A stretch of 64,000 bases of DNA from Gillisia limnaea DSM 15749 (GCF_000243235.1 NZ_JH594606.1:62001-126000), one strand, 5' to 3'. Counted from the first letter of the stretch, positions 10,326 through 19,002 are shown. The notes: a model not told the origin generated them from the letters alone. Program-made: numbers and translations.

Positions 10326-10474
10326 CCTATATTGTTTTAAGTGAATTTCTGTTTTGTAAAGATACCATGTATTTAAAAACAGAAAAAATCAAATCAGGAA
10401 TCAGCTGGTTCATCAGATTTTTTTTTCAAAAAGTAACTCCGGTTCATTCAGGTCAAAAAATTGGATTTTAAACT

Positions 10475-10482
10475 TATATTTG
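10475..10482 (+). promoter_or_regulatory. -7 promoter element (TATATTTG)
   Basis: A perfect TAnnTTTG match lies 19 bases before the ATG of the SDR gene at 10502. The paralogous gene on the other strand has an equivalent element (TACATTTG at 59825-59832). Confidence 0.55.
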
Positions 10483-10501
10483 CCGACTGAAATTAAGTGA
10501 T

Positions 10502-12049
10502 ATGAATTCCGGAAATGAAGATGTAGCCAAAGCACTAAGCGAGGCAGAAATCCATAAATGTATTTCTGTCTTGGAGCAGTTGGTGGGAGATACCAATCAA
10601 TTGTTTGATTTACCCGAGGAGCAACGCATTGCTCTTATGGCTGCTGCAGGATTACTCACCAGGCCTAATAAAGATGAATTTGCCCGCCGCAGAAAAGATG
10701 CCAAAAAAGCGGCAAAGCGAAAGATGATCGAGCGGGATAAACACGCACGTAAGGAAACAGGAATCAGGAGTGCCCGGGAAGCCGCTGTATTTTCGGCTCC
10801 TAAACTTATAGCGCCAGGCAGTAATCCGGAACGCGATCTGGAATTAAAATCGCCCAGAAACTGCTACGTATGTAAGAAAGTGTACACTAAATTGCACCAT
10901 TTTTATGATACCATGTGTACAGAATGTGGAGATTTCAATTACGCAAAACGGTTTCAAACTACCAATCTCAGCAAGCAGGTCGCTGTAGTTACCGGTTCAA
11001 GATTGAAAATAGGATATCATATAACCCTGATGTTGCTTAGATCTGGTGCAACAGTAATTGCCACTACACGATTCCCGGCAGATTCTGCCCTTAGGTTTTC
11101 TAAAGAAGATGATTTTCAGGAATGGGGACATCGGTTAAAAATTCACGGACTGGATTTGAGACACATTCCCAGCGTGGAAATTTTCTGTAATTATATAGAA
11201 CAAAAATATGAGCGGCTTGATATTTTGATCAATAATGCCGCGCAAACCGTAAGGCGTCCTGCCGGATTTTATCAGCATCTTATGGAAAAGGAATCTATGC
11301 CTGTAACTGCGCTTCCTCTTCAGGCTCAGGACTTGCTTGAGAATCATATTTCCTGTATTCAGGAATTGAAAAACCTTGCTGAAGGCACAGGAAACAATCA
11401 AAATTTACCGGTAACCTGGCACGGACCAGAACCTGGAATAGGATTACGTGCTTCTGCAGAGCTTTCACAAATCCCCTATAGTTTTGATAATTCGTTGTCT
11501 GTAAAAGAGGTTTTTCCAGAAGGTAAACTCGATGCCGATCTTCAGCAGGTAGATCTTAGAAAAACAAATAGCTGGAGATTGAAATTAGGGGAGATAGAAA
11601 CCACTGAAATGGTGGAGGTACAACTGGTAAATGCAGTGGCACCGTTTGTATTGTGTAACCGACTTTCAGCATTGATGAAAAAGGAGAATACAGGTAAAAA
11701 GCATATCATCAATGTATCGGCCATGGAAGGGAAATTCCAGCGGTTCAAGAAAGAAGACAGGCATCCCCATACCAATATGGCCAAGGCTGCTCTTAATATG
11801 ATGACCCATACATCTTCATCTGGTCTGGCCAAAGAAGGAATCTTTATGAATGCCGTAGATACCGGATGGGTAACTGACGAAGATCCAGCAGAATTATCCA
11901 GGAAAAAGGTGGAAGTTCACGATTTTCAGCCACCGCTCGATATTGTAGATGGCGCAGCCAGAGTAATGGATCCTTTAATAGATGGTATCAATACCGGAAA
12001 ACATTGGAGCGGAAAATTTTTGAAGGATTATATGCCTATTGATTGGTAA
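10502..12049 (+). CDS. Large SDR-fold protein with N-terminal zinc ribbon (paralogue A)
   Basis: This 515-residue protein is about twice the size of a classical SDR. Residues 1-115 are helical and basic ([20 protein letters not shown]). Next comes a four-cysteine motif, CxxC-x14-CxxC (CYVC...CTEC, about residues 121-142), probably a zinc ribbon. A Rossmann domain then starts at [14 protein letters not shown]. The nucleotide loop TGSRLKIG has Lys where classical SDRs have Gly. NNAA and NVSAMEG (catalytic Ser) are present. The Tyr of YxxxK is replaced by Thr (TNMAK), so classical SDR chemistry is doubtful. A close paralogue lies at 58220-59770. The substrate is unknown. Confidence 0.85.
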   Translation: MNSGNEDVAKALSEAEIHKCISVLEQLVGDTNQLFDLPEEQRIALMAAAGLLTRPNKDEFARRRKDAKKAAKRKMIERDKHARKETGIRSAREAAVFSAPKLIAPGSNPERDLELKSPRNCYVCKKVYTKLHHFYDTMCTECGDFNYAKRFQTTNLSKQVAVVTGSRLKIGYHITLMLLRSGATVIATTRFPADSALRFSKEDDFQEWGHRLKIHGLDLRHIPSVEIFCNYIEQKYERLDILINNAAQTVRRPAGFYQHLMEKESMPVTALPLQAQDLLENHISCIQELKNLAEGTGNNQNLPVTWHGPEPGIGLRASAELSQIPYSFDNSLSVKEVFPEGKLDADLQQVDLRKTNSWRLKLGEIETTEMVEVQLVNAVAPFVLCNRLSALMKKENTGKKHIINVSAMEGKFQRFKKEDRHPHTNMAKAALNMMTHTSSSGLAKEGIFMNAVDTGWVTDEDPAELSRKKVEVHDFQPPLDIVDGAARVMDPLIDGINTGKHWSGKFLKDYMPIDW

Positions 12050-12096
12050 GTATTTAAAAAAGGCTACAAATTTAATTTTTTCTTTACTTTTATAAA

Positions 12097-12336
12097 ATGT
12101 CCAAAAATACTGAAAATAAAGATTCCGAAAAGCAACCTAACAATCCGTTGCATGGGTTGAAACTTGCCGCTATTCTTGAATCGCTGTTAGAAAAATATAG
12201 CTGGGAAGAACTTGGCGAACAAATTAATATTCGCTGTTTCACCCACAATCCATCGGTAAATTCTAGTTTAAAATTTCTAAGAAAAACTCCCTGGGCCAGG
12301 GAGAAAGTAGAGCAACTTTACCTTCAAAATTTGTAA
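12097..12336 (+). CDS. VF530 family (DUF2132) small DNA-binding protein
   Basis: This 79-residue protein matches the VF530 family over nearly its whole length. [20 protein letters not shown] is followed by [13 protein letters not shown] and the very conserved [16 protein letters not shown]. The fold is a small helical, double-stranded-DNA-binding domain of unknown role. It starts 47 bases after the SDR gene and may be co-transcribed with it. No signal peptide. Confidence 0.88.
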   Translation: MSKNTENKDSEKQPNNPLHGLKLAAILESLLEKYSWEELGEQINIRCFTHNPSVNSSLKFLRKTPWAREKVEQLYLQNL

Positions 12337-12490
12337 AACTATGGGCTTTTTTATACATTAAGGAGGGTATACCTAGAATCATCTAAAGATAATTCAGGAT
12401 ATCATGCGCTGGAGTCCTGTAGTTATAGATCCTATTTTTTATTTTATTTTCTGAAAAATTTTCTTCAATTCCATAATTATCAAATTATAT

Positions 12491-12506
12491 TACTACATTT
12501 GTAGTA
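12491..12506 (+). promoter_or_regulatory. BlaI/MecI-type operator overlapping the -7 element
   Basis: TACTACATTTGTAGTA is a perfect 7-base inverted repeat (TACTACA/TGTAGTA) around a TT centre. It closely resembles the TACA...TGTA operators of BlaI/MecI repressors. The internal TACATTTG (12494-12501) also matches the TAnnTTTG -7 element. A BlaI dimer bound here would occlude the promoter of its own gene, which starts at 12521. Confidence 0.75.
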
Positions 12507-12520
12507 AAGAAACTATAATT

Positions 12521-12901
12521 GTGGATATAAAACAGCTAAATAAATCGGAACTACAGGTAATGAAGTATTTGTGGAAGATCAAGACAGGTTTTCTTAAAGA
12601 TATTGTAGAACAATTCCCGGAGCCTGCACCTGCTTACACCACAATATCTACATTGGTGGGAAGGATGGTTGATAAAAATTACATAGGCTTTAAAAAATTA
12701 GGCAGGGATAAACAGTATTATCCTATTTTACAGAAGAACGAATACTTTAGTGGACAGGTAAAGGATATGGTCTCCAACTTCTTTAACAATTCCGCTTCGC
12801 AATTTGCTTCTTTCTTTACTAAAAATGCCGACCTGAGTATGGAGGAAATGGAAGAACTACAAAAACTTCTTCAGGAGAAGATTCAAGAAAAGAAAAAATA
12901 G
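12521..12901 (+). CDS. BlaI/MecI/CopY family transcriptional repressor
   Basis: This 126-residue protein opens with LNKSELQVMKYLWKIKTGFL. The winged-helix DNA-binding domain covers roughly residues 5-75 (recognition segment AYTTISTLVGRMVDKNYI). A helical dimerisation tail follows, rich in Glu/Lys. It starts with GTG at 12521, 14 bases after the end of a BlaI-like operator. Two bases separate its stop from the next ATG (the M56-amidase gene), so the pair is an operon. By analogy with BlaI/BlaR1, the membrane protease is expected to trigger loss of repression, probably by cleavage of this protein; that is inference. Confidence 0.92.
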   Translation: MDIKQLNKSELQVMKYLWKIKTGFLKDIVEQFPEPAPAYTTISTLVGRMVDKNYIGFKKLGRDKQYYPILQKNEYFSGQVKDMVSNFFNNSASQFASFFTKNADLSMEEMEELQKLLQEKIQEKKK

Positions 12902-12903
12902 CG

Positions 12904-14343
12904 ATGGCAGATTATCTATTCTATTCCGTTATAGGGCTTGGTATTTCTATAATATTATACAGAAGTTTCCTTAAAAAAGAGAAGCTATTTGTATTTAATA
13001 GATTTTTTCTCCTCAGCTCTCTTTGCCTTTGTCTACTTGCTCCGGTACTTCAAATTGATTATGGTTTTAATTTCGAGCCGGTAAAAAAGATAAAGGTGGG
13101 TGAAATAATTTCTTCAGAAGAAATTGTTGCAGAGGATCCTGAGAAAAGTAGTGTGGAAACAATTTCTGCTCCTATGGTCAACTACAGGAACTTTATCAAC
13201 TATATTTATTGGATAGTAACTGCTGTCTTTCTGGTCCGTTTTGCAAAAAATATTTTGTTACTCCTGTTCCTTATTAAAAGGGAAAGATCCGGGAGGATTG
13301 GTAAGCTTACGACCGTTTTGCTTAAGGAGCGAGGTAACCCTTATAGTTTTTTTAATTACCTGTTCATTCACCCGCAAGATCTTAAGGAGGATAAATACCT
13401 GGACCTGGTGCTGATACATGAAAAGGCTCACAGCCGGCAATTACACTCGGCCGATATTCTTTTCCTGGAATTTCTCGGATGTTTTTTCTGGTACAATCCC
13501 TTCCTGTGGTTATATAAAAAAGAGATCCTGGAGAACCATGAGTACCTGGCAGATGAGGCTGTAATAAAAGCAGGAGGTAACAGGGAAGTATATGCTTCTC
13601 AATTAGTAAAGTCTGGCGGAAAAGTTTTGCAGCCTTTATTAAGCGGCTTTAGTTTCATTCAAACCAAAAACAGATTAAATATGCTACACATTAAAAGATC
13701 ATCCCGAAGCCGTATTGCTTTAAAAGCCGGCATCACATTATTTCTTTTTGCTGCCGTTTTTGCAGTAAGTTCATTTAATACAATAGGTAATCCTGCTCCT
13801 TTTGTAGTCGTTGTAGATGCAGGACATGGAGGAAAAGATTCCGGAAACAATGAAGTTGAATCCCTCGAAAAAGAAATAAACCTGGCAGTTGCAATTAAGC
13901 TACTGGCGCTTGGCAATGAAAAAGAAGTTAGAGTAATCCTTTTAAGGGAAAGGGATGAATTCCTAAGCCTTGAAGAACGGGTAAATTTTGTAAATGCCCA
14001 AGGTGCAGACATGTTTCTGAGTCTCCACTGTAATGCCTCGGGCGACAATCAAAAAAGCGGGGCAGAGGTAATCTTTAGTCCTCAAAGTAATAGTGCATCC
14101 CAGTCTGCAAAATACAGCAGGCTACTGGCGAATCACCTGCTACAAACTGTTGAGACGGCAGAAATTAAGAAATCAAATTTCTTTGTTTTAAAGAATAGTG
14201 ATATTCCGGCCGTGATGATCGAGATGGGATTTATGACCAACACGCGGGATTTTGCCTTACTCCGTGACAATCGCTATCATCAGGAGCTGGCAGAAGGAAT
14301 TTACAACGGTCTCCTCTCCATAAAAAATGAAATTAACGAATAA
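12904..14343 (+). CDS. BlaR1-like M56 metalloprotease fused to N-acetylmuramoyl-L-alanine amidase (Amidase_3)
   Basis: This 479-residue membrane protein has transmembrane helices at about residues 5-20, 33-50 and 100-124. The M56 zinc-protease site HEKAH is at 172-176, with the downstream ligand region ENHEYLADEA at 210-219. A further membrane helix spans about 273-290. A complete Amidase_3 domain then runs from about 299 to 475. Its zinc and catalytic residues are all visible: DAGHGG (His308), EKEINL (Glu322), SLHCNA (His375) and IEMGFMTN (Glu440). The amidase would face the periplasm and takes the place of the beta-lactam sensor of BlaR1. It is co-transcribed with the BlaI repressor. The domain order is clear; a sensing role for the amidase is inference. 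Confidence 0.9.
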   Translation: MADYLFYSVIGLGISIILYRSFLKKEKLFVFNRFFLLSSLCLCLLAPVLQIDYGFNFEPVKKIKVGEIISSEEIVAEDPEKSSVETISAPMVNYRNFINYIYWIVTAVFLVRFAKNILLLLFLIKRERSGRIGKLTTVLLKERGNPYSFFNYLFIHPQDLKEDKYLDLVLIHEKAHSRQLHSADILFLEFLGCFFWYNPFLWLYKKEILENHEYLADEAVIKAGGNREVYASQLVKSGGKVLQPLLSGFSFIQTKNRLNMLHIKRSSRSRIALKAGITLFLFAAVFAVSSFNTIGNPAPFVVVVDAGHGGKDSGNNEVESLEKEINLAVAIKLLALGNEKEVRVILLRERDEFLSLEERVNFVNAQGADMFLSLHCNASGDNQKSGAEVIFSPQSNSASQSAKYSRLLANHLLQTVETAEIKKSNFFVLKNSDIPAVMIEMGFMTNTRDFALLRDNRYHQELAEGIYNGLLSIKNEINE

Positions 14344-14447
14344 TTAGTTATCAATATTTTGATGGTCAAAAATACGTGATTCGACCTATAGTAAAAGAAA
14401 TATGAATTCTCCATTTTTATAGTCTATAAATTCTAAATCTTGAAGAT

Positions 14448-14906
14448 ATGAAAGCAGGATATGAAGTAGTGAGGATTGAAATTATTTTTATATTCTTACT
14501 TTTTATGGCAGCGCCGGGATTACCTGCCCAGGATAAGGCATTGGTAAAAGTTCATAATGATCCCAGCCTTGAATGGGGTGGATGTCCCGATTTTATGCCG
14601 CAAGGCTGTGAAATTGCGGTATTGCATGGAGATCCGGCAGAAAAAAATGTAGACATTTTCTTTAAAGTTCCTGCAAATTCAAAGATTCCAAAGCATTATC
14701 ACACCTCTGTAGAAAGAATGGTTCTTGTAGCAGGAGAACTTGAAGTTACCTACGAAGGAGAAGAGCCTCAAACATTAAAAGTTGGCTCCTATGCGTTTGG
14801 ACCAGCCGGAAAACCACATTCCGCAAAGTGTGGTAATAGTCCTTGCGTATTATTTATAGCCTTTGAAGAACCTTTGGATGCTATCCCGGTTGCAATAAAA
14901 AATTGA
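14448..14906 (+). CDS. Exported cupin-domain protein
   Basis: This 152-residue protein has a hydrophobic segment at residues 11-25 ending near LPAQ, so it is probably exported or membrane-tethered. The cupin fold follows. Motif 1 is KIPKHYHTSVERMVLVAGELEV, giving the HxH...E metal ligands, and motif 2 is around FGPAGKPHSAKC (the distal His). Four cysteines occur in the mature part. Cupins of this kind bind a metal, but the substrate is not predictable. Separated from the M56-amidase gene by about 100 bases; co-regulation is possible but unproven. Confidence 0.8.
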   Translation: MKAGYEVVRIEIIFIFLLFMAAPGLPAQDKALVKVHNDPSLEWGGCPDFMPQGCEIAVLHGDPAEKNVDIFFKVPANSKIPKHYHTSVERMVLVAGELEVTYEGEEPQTLKVGSYAFGPAGKPHSAKCGNSPCVLFIAFEEPLDAIPVAIKN

Positions 14907-15017
14907 ATCAGTAGTTTTCTACTCCTTCAAAATTTACAAAATACACACATTATAATCAGGGGATTCTATACTTTTACAGCTTAACCAGGCCTACCGCTTG
15001 ATCCCTTTTTTAGTCCT

Positions 15018-15587
15018 ATGCAATCTGCTATCTTAAATCATATTTCAAAAGATATTCATCTTACCAAAGAAGAACAGGAGGAATTTCTTAGTATACTTTC
15101 AGAAAAAAAACTCGGAAAAAAGGAACTTTTAATAAAACCGGGAGATAGTGTGACTTCTGAATATTACGTGGTAAGTGGTTGTTTAAAGGCTTATTATCTG
15201 GATGAAAACGGACACAAACATATTATTCAATTTGCGGTTGAAGATTGGTGGATCTCTGACTTTGAGGCATTTTTCAATAATGCTCCTGCACAATTATACC
15301 TTGAAACCATCGAAGAATCTGTTCTTCTTGAAATTCAAAAAGATGCCCTGGAAGTACTATATCAAAGAATTCCCAAATTTGAACGTTTCTTCCGATTAAA
15401 AATCACCGGTGCTTTCGTATCTCTTCGCAGCCGTATCTTATCTTCGTTGCAAATGAACAGCAAACAGCGCTATTTGGAATTTTGTAATTCCTACCCCAAT
15501 ATAGAAAAGCGTGTTCCTAATTACCATATAGCGAATTACCTCGGGATACAACCGGAAAGCCTTAGCCGGATTAGAAAAGAGTTGTGA
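15018..15587 (+). CDS. Crp/Fnr family transcriptional regulator
   Basis: This 189-residue protein has a cyclic-nucleotide-binding-like beta-roll at about residues 25-115 (LLIKPGDSVTSEYYVVSGCLKAY...). A C-terminal helix-turn-helix (PNYHIANYLGIQPESLSRIRKEL) ends almost at the last residue. It lacks Fnr-type cysteine clusters and the canonical cAMP residues, as is usual for this flavobacterial group. It lies directly upstream of the ABM, DJ-1-like and Old Yellow Enzyme genes on the same strand, so it is the likely local regulator (inference). Confidence 0.88.
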   Translation: MQSAILNHISKDIHLTKEEQEEFLSILSEKKLGKKELLIKPGDSVTSEYYVVSGCLKAYYLDENGHKHIIQFAVEDWWISDFEAFFNNAPAQLYLETIEESVLLEIQKDALEVLYQRIPKFERFFRLKITGAFVSLRSRILSSLQMNSKQRYLEFCNSYPNIEKRVPNYHIANYLGIQPESLSRIRKEL

Positions 15588-15650
15588 TAGCTTAACAATT
15601 TTTAACAGCCTTCCCTAACATACATCAAGCAGAATAAGGCCTTTCTCCTT

Positions 15651-15658
15651 TAGCTTTG
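15651..15658 (+). promoter_or_regulatory. -7 promoter element (TAGCTTTG)
   Basis: A TAnnTTTG match lies in the 100-base gap between the Crp/Fnr gene and the ABM gene, 29 bases before the ATG at 15688. It probably drives the ABM/DJ-1/OYE genes. Confidence 0.5.
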
Positions 15659-15687
15659 CTGTACTTAGAAGTTAAAATTATAAAGTC

Positions 15688-15984
15688 ATGAAAAAGTTAG
15701 GATTATTAGCCACCCTGAAGGCAAAAAGCGGGAAAGAAAACGAGGTTGCAACATTTCTTAAAGCTGCTGTAGAATTAGCGAAAACAGAAGAAAAAACACT
15801 TACCTGGTATAGTTTTCAAATTGACAAAAACACCTTCGGTATCATGGATACTTTTGAAACGGAAGATGGAAGGAATGCACATCTTAATGGCGAAATTGCC
15901 AAAAATCTAATGGCAAATGCCAGTACGCTACTATCTGAAGAACCAATAATTCAGAAAATAGACATTCTATCTTCGAAATTGTAG
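15688..15984 (+). CDS. Antibiotic biosynthesis monooxygenase (ABM) domain protein
   Basis: This 98-residue single-domain protein has the dimeric alpha-beta-barrel ABM pattern: LLATLKAKSGKENEVATFL at the start, TWYSFQIDKNTFGIMDTFE in the middle, and AHLNGEIAKNLMANA towards the end. Such proteins act as cofactor-free monooxygenases or small-molecule binding proteins, and many are quinone- or stress-linked. It is the first gene of a run with a DJ-1-like protein and an ene-reductase, suggesting handling of reactive carbonyls or quinones. Confidence 0.85.
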   Translation: MKKLGLLATLKAKSGKENEVATFLKAAVELAKTEEKTLTWYSFQIDKNTFGIMDTFETEDGRNAHLNGEIAKNLMANASTLLSEEPIIQKIDILSSKL

Positions 15985-16027
15985 AAGACCTTTTAATTTA
16001 TAAATCAAAACGTAAAAAAATATAGCT

Positions 16028-16720
16028 ATGAAAAAGATATTATTTGTACTTACCAGCAATGATAAAATGGGAGATACCGGACATAAAACCGGATTTTGGA
16101 TCGAAGAGTTTACAGCTCCTTATTACCATTTAAAGAATCTTGGATTTGATATTACGCTGGCAACTCCAAAGGGCGGGCAACCTCCAATAGATCCTAATAG
16201 TGAATCTAAGGATGCCAGCACTGCAACCACCGAACGATTTGATAAGGATAAAGAAACTCAAAAAGTGCTTGCCAATACCCATAAATTAAGTGAAGTAAGC
16301 ATGGCCGATTATGACGCGGTCTTTTATCCTGGCGGTCACGGATTGCTTTGGGATCTTGTAGAAGATAAAAATTCCATTAAACTCATCGAAGATTTTTATT
16401 CCGCAGGAAAACCTGTAGCTTTTGTATGCCATTCTCCCGCAGTATTGAAAAATGTAAAAGGAACAGATGGGACAGCTCTGGTTCATGGAAAAAACGTGAC
16501 AGGATTTACCAATGGGGAAGAAGCAGCGGTAGAATTATCTAAAGTTGTTCCCTTTTTACTGGAAGATATGCTAAAACAAAACGGTGGAAATTACAGCAAA
16601 ACCGGCGATTGGAAACCTTATGCTGTAGAAGATGGATTATTGATCACAGGGCAAAATCCAGCTTCATCCGAGAAAGTCGCAGCGAAATTAGCCGAAAAGC
16701 TCAATTCTCTAGCAAGCTAA
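16028..16720 (+). CDS. DJ-1/PfpI family protein, Hsp31-like (class I glutamine amidotransferase-like)
   Basis: This 230-residue protein has the Hsp31/HchA-like layout. It opens with ILFVLTSNDKMGDTGHKTGFW, continues with an acidic residue in GFWIEEF, YDAVFYPGGHG and the nucleophile elbow AFVCHSPAVL (Cys followed by His). These are the residues of the DJ-1 glyoxalase/chaperone active site. Members detoxify methylglyoxal or act as general stress proteins in the cytosol. It lies 43 bases after the ABM gene and upstream of an ene-reductase gene, consistent with electrophile defence. Confidence 0.88.
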   Translation: MKKILFVLTSNDKMGDTGHKTGFWIEEFTAPYYHLKNLGFDITLATPKGGQPPIDPNSESKDASTATTERFDKDKETQKVLANTHKLSEVSMADYDAVFYPGGHGLLWDLVEDKNSIKLIEDFYSAGKPVAFVCHSPAVLKNVKGTDGTALVHGKNVTGFTNGEEAAVELSKVVPFLLEDMLKQNGGNYSKTGDWKPYAVEDGLLITGQNPASSEKVAAKLAEKLNSLAS

Positions 16721-16811
16721 CGAGGTATTTAAAAGGAAAAACACCAAGAATTTCGATATAATCACAAAAGAAATAAACCCAAAGTTTGGATTAAAGTAAA
16801 AAAATAATTGA

Positions 16812-17912
16812 ATGAGCAAAGATCAGGCATTATTAAAATCATATAATTTAAACGGACTCGAACTTCCCAATCGTGTAGTAATGGCACCCATGACAAGGAG
16901 CAGGGCCAATAATTCTGAAAATATTCCAACCGGGGAGCTTCAGGGAACCTATTATGAGCAACGTGCATCTGCAGGATTGATTATATCTGAAGGTTCTCAG
17001 GTTTCCAAAAAAGCGGTTGGTTATGTGAATACTCCCGGTATCTATACAAAGGACCAGCTTGAAGCTTGGAAAGTGGTTACCAGGAAAGTTCACGATGCCG
17101 GCGGTCGAATTTTTATACAACTTTGGCATGTAGGGAGAATGTCTCATCCCGATTTTCATAACGGGGAATTGCCATTGGCACCTTCGGCCGTTAATCCTGA
17201 ATCTAAATCCTATACTCCAGAGGGCTTTAAGGATACCGTAACGCCAAAAGCGATGACTATTGAGGAGATTAAGCAAACGGTTCAGGATTTTAAAAACGCT
17301 GCAAAGAATGCGATGGATGCTGGATTTGACGGGATAGAAATACATTCCTCCAATGGATATTTGTTTCACCAGTTCTTTAATGCCACTACTAATTTACGTG
17401 AAGATGAATACGGCGGAAGTATAGAAAATCGTGCTAAGATCCTTTTTGAAGTGATTGAAGCGATAAAGGAGGTGATGCCTGCCAACAAGATTGGATTGCG
17501 ATTAAATCCATCTATGGATGGTATCTTCGGAATGAAAATGGACGAGGAAACTATTCCAACGTTTGATTATATCATAGAGAAATTGAACGATTATAATTTG
17601 GCCTTTTTGCATTTATCAGAACCCTTTACCGATGTATCCGATATTCCGTATGCCGAAACTGAAATCGCAAAACGCTACAGACCTATTTATAAAGGAACAA
17701 TTATAATCAATAGCGGATTTGATCAGGAAAAAGGGAACAAAGTATTGGAAGAAGGCTATGCCGACCTGGTTGCTTTTGGAAAGCCCTATGTTTCAAATCC
17801 TGATCTCGTGGAGCGATTTGCTCAAAATGTTCCATTAACCGAATGGAATGCAGACACATTTTATACCCCGGGAAAAGAGGGGTACCTTGATTATAAAAAG
17901 AAAACCGCATAG
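16812..17912 (+). CDS. Old Yellow Enzyme family alkene reductase (NADH:flavin oxidoreductase)
   Basis: This 366-residue FMN-dependent TIM-barrel enzyme of the NemA/OYE group opens with LKSYNLNGLELPNRVVMAPMTRSRA. It carries the substrate-anchoring pair in GIEIHSSNGYLFHQF and the phosphate-binding C-terminal region around NSGFDQEKGNKVLEEGYADLVAFGKPYVSNPDLVER. It reduces activated C=C bonds, quinones or nitro compounds using NAD(P)H. It is the last gene of the Crp/Fnr-ABM-DJ-1-OYE run and is followed by a strong hairpin terminator. HSSN replaces the more usual HxAN, a common variant. Confidence 0.92.
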   Translation: MSKDQALLKSYNLNGLELPNRVVMAPMTRSRANNSENIPTGELQGTYYEQRASAGLIISEGSQVSKKAVGYVNTPGIYTKDQLEAWKVVTRKVHDAGGRIFIQLWHVGRMSHPDFHNGELPLAPSAVNPESKSYTPEGFKDTVTPKAMTIEEIKQTVQDFKNAAKNAMDAGFDGIEIHSSNGYLFHQFFNATTNLREDEYGGSIENRAKILFEVIEAIKEVMPANKIGLRLNPSMDGIFGMKMDEETIPTFDYIIEKLNDYNLAFLHLSEPFTDVSDIPYAETEIAKRYRPIYKGTIIINSGFDQEKGNKVLEEGYADLVAFGKPYVSNPDLVERFAQNVPLTEWNADTFYTPGKEGYLDYKKKTA

Positions 17913-17945
17913 AAAGCAGCATGCATACCATTTTATTATATTTTT

Positions 17946-17984
17946 AAAGAGAGATTTTCAGTTCCTGAAGGTCTCTCTTTTTTT
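17946..17984 (+). terminator. Rho-independent terminator after the ene-reductase gene
   Basis: The stem AAAGAGAGA/TCTCTCTTT has a 17-base loop and is followed by more T residues. Confidence 0.75.
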
Positions 17985-18045
17985 AATCGGTTTTCTCGGG
18001 CAAACACACGAGCTATGTGAAAGAAATAAATATCCTGAATTTTGT

Positions 18046-18284
18046 TGAAATCCCTCCCTTACCGTTCGGGCAGGCCCGCCCGTGACGTTCGGGCAGGCCC
18101 TCCAGAACTGGACGGACAGAAATCTTGGAATTAAAACTGCTAGTGTTAATCAAAAACCTCGGGCAAGGCTCAGAAGCTATGAATTGGAAAATCCTTGTAA
18201 AAATTCAATGTATCCCGATAGAATATCAGGAAAAGGAACCTGCCCGACGGTTAGGCGGAGTAAACCCTCAATGAGGAATTAACT
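18046..18284. repeat. Interspersed GC-rich repeat, composite copy B
   Basis: This fills most of the 466-base gap before the DUF1080 gene. The left half holds two GTTCGGGCAGGC palindrome-like arms. The right half (about 18148-18284) runs AAAACCTCGGGCAAG, then AAGCTATGAATTGGAAAAT, then CCTGCCCGACGG and the end TAAACCCTCAATGAGG-AATTAA. It is closely matched by copies near 56.4-56.6 and 59.9-60.0 kb. Short open frames across it are not credible genes. Confidence 0.75.
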
Positions 18285-18378
18285 CAAAAATTCTCTTCGT
18301 TAAAGGTCGCTCCGGTAAAATAATTTTAGCATATATTAGTCAGGATTCCTAATTTTATTTTAAACAAAAGTAATATCC

Positions 18379-19002
18379 ATGAAAACAGTTTTAATCATTT
18401 TGTTATATACTTTCACTGGAAACCTATGTGCCCAGGAATGGATCCCGCTGTTCAACGGAGAAAATATGGAAGGATGGGAGCAGGTGGGTAATGGTAATTT
18501 TATTCTGGAAAACGGAATGCTTAAATCCAGCGGCGGCATGGGATTGCTTTGGTTTACAGAAAAAAAGTTTGAAAATGCAAGGATTAAGGTGGTTTACAAA
18601 GGAGCTGATGAAAATAATGCAGGCGTTTTTATACGGATTCCGGAAAAACCTACAGAAGCATGGATGCCCGTAAATAAAGGATTTGAAGTCCAAATAGATG
18701 ATCGAGGAGACGAGTATCATAAAACAGGGGTTTTATATTCCTTTACCAAAGCAAAGGCAAACCCGGAAATTCCGGGAGAATGGAATACTATGGAAATCAC
18801 ACTGGATGAAAACCGAACCCTGGTCCATATAAATGGAATTTTGGTTACCGATTTTACCGAAGGTGATCCAGTTCCTGAAAAAGTAAAATCCTATGAGCCA
18901 GCAAGAGGGCCTCGACCGGAGTCTGGGTACATAGGATTGCAAAATCATGGTGGTGATGATGTGGTTTATTTTAAGGAAATAAGTTACCAGGAACTCGATT
19001 AA
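18379..19002 (+). CDS. Secreted DUF1080 (3-keto-disaccharide hydrolase-like) protein
   Basis: This 207-residue protein has a signal peptide cleaved near LCAQ. One DUF1080 beta-jelly-roll domain follows, beginning WIPLFNGENMEGWEQVGNG. The family signatures GVFIRIPEK, GFEVQIDDRG and GYIGLQNHGGDDVVYFKEI are visible. DUF1080 proteins bind or hydrolyse glycosides, including 3-keto-glucosides, in the periplasm. A PfkB-type sugar kinase gene follows after 39 bases on the same strand, suggesting a small sugar-utilisation unit. Confidence 0.88.
   Translation: MKTVLIILLYTFTGNLCAQEWIPLFNGENMEGWEQVGNGNFILENGMLKSSGGMGLLWFTEKKFENARIKVVYKGADENNAGVFIRIPEKPTEAWMPVNKGFEVQIDDRGDEYHKTGVLYSFTKAKANPEIPGEWNTMEITLDENRTLVHINGILVTDFTEGDPVPEKVKSYEPARGPRPESGYIGLQNHGGDDVVYFKEISYQELD

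Noticed and set aside
18082-18282. Short frame across repeat B
   Set aside because: Composition follows the GC-rich repeat, not a protein; no start context.
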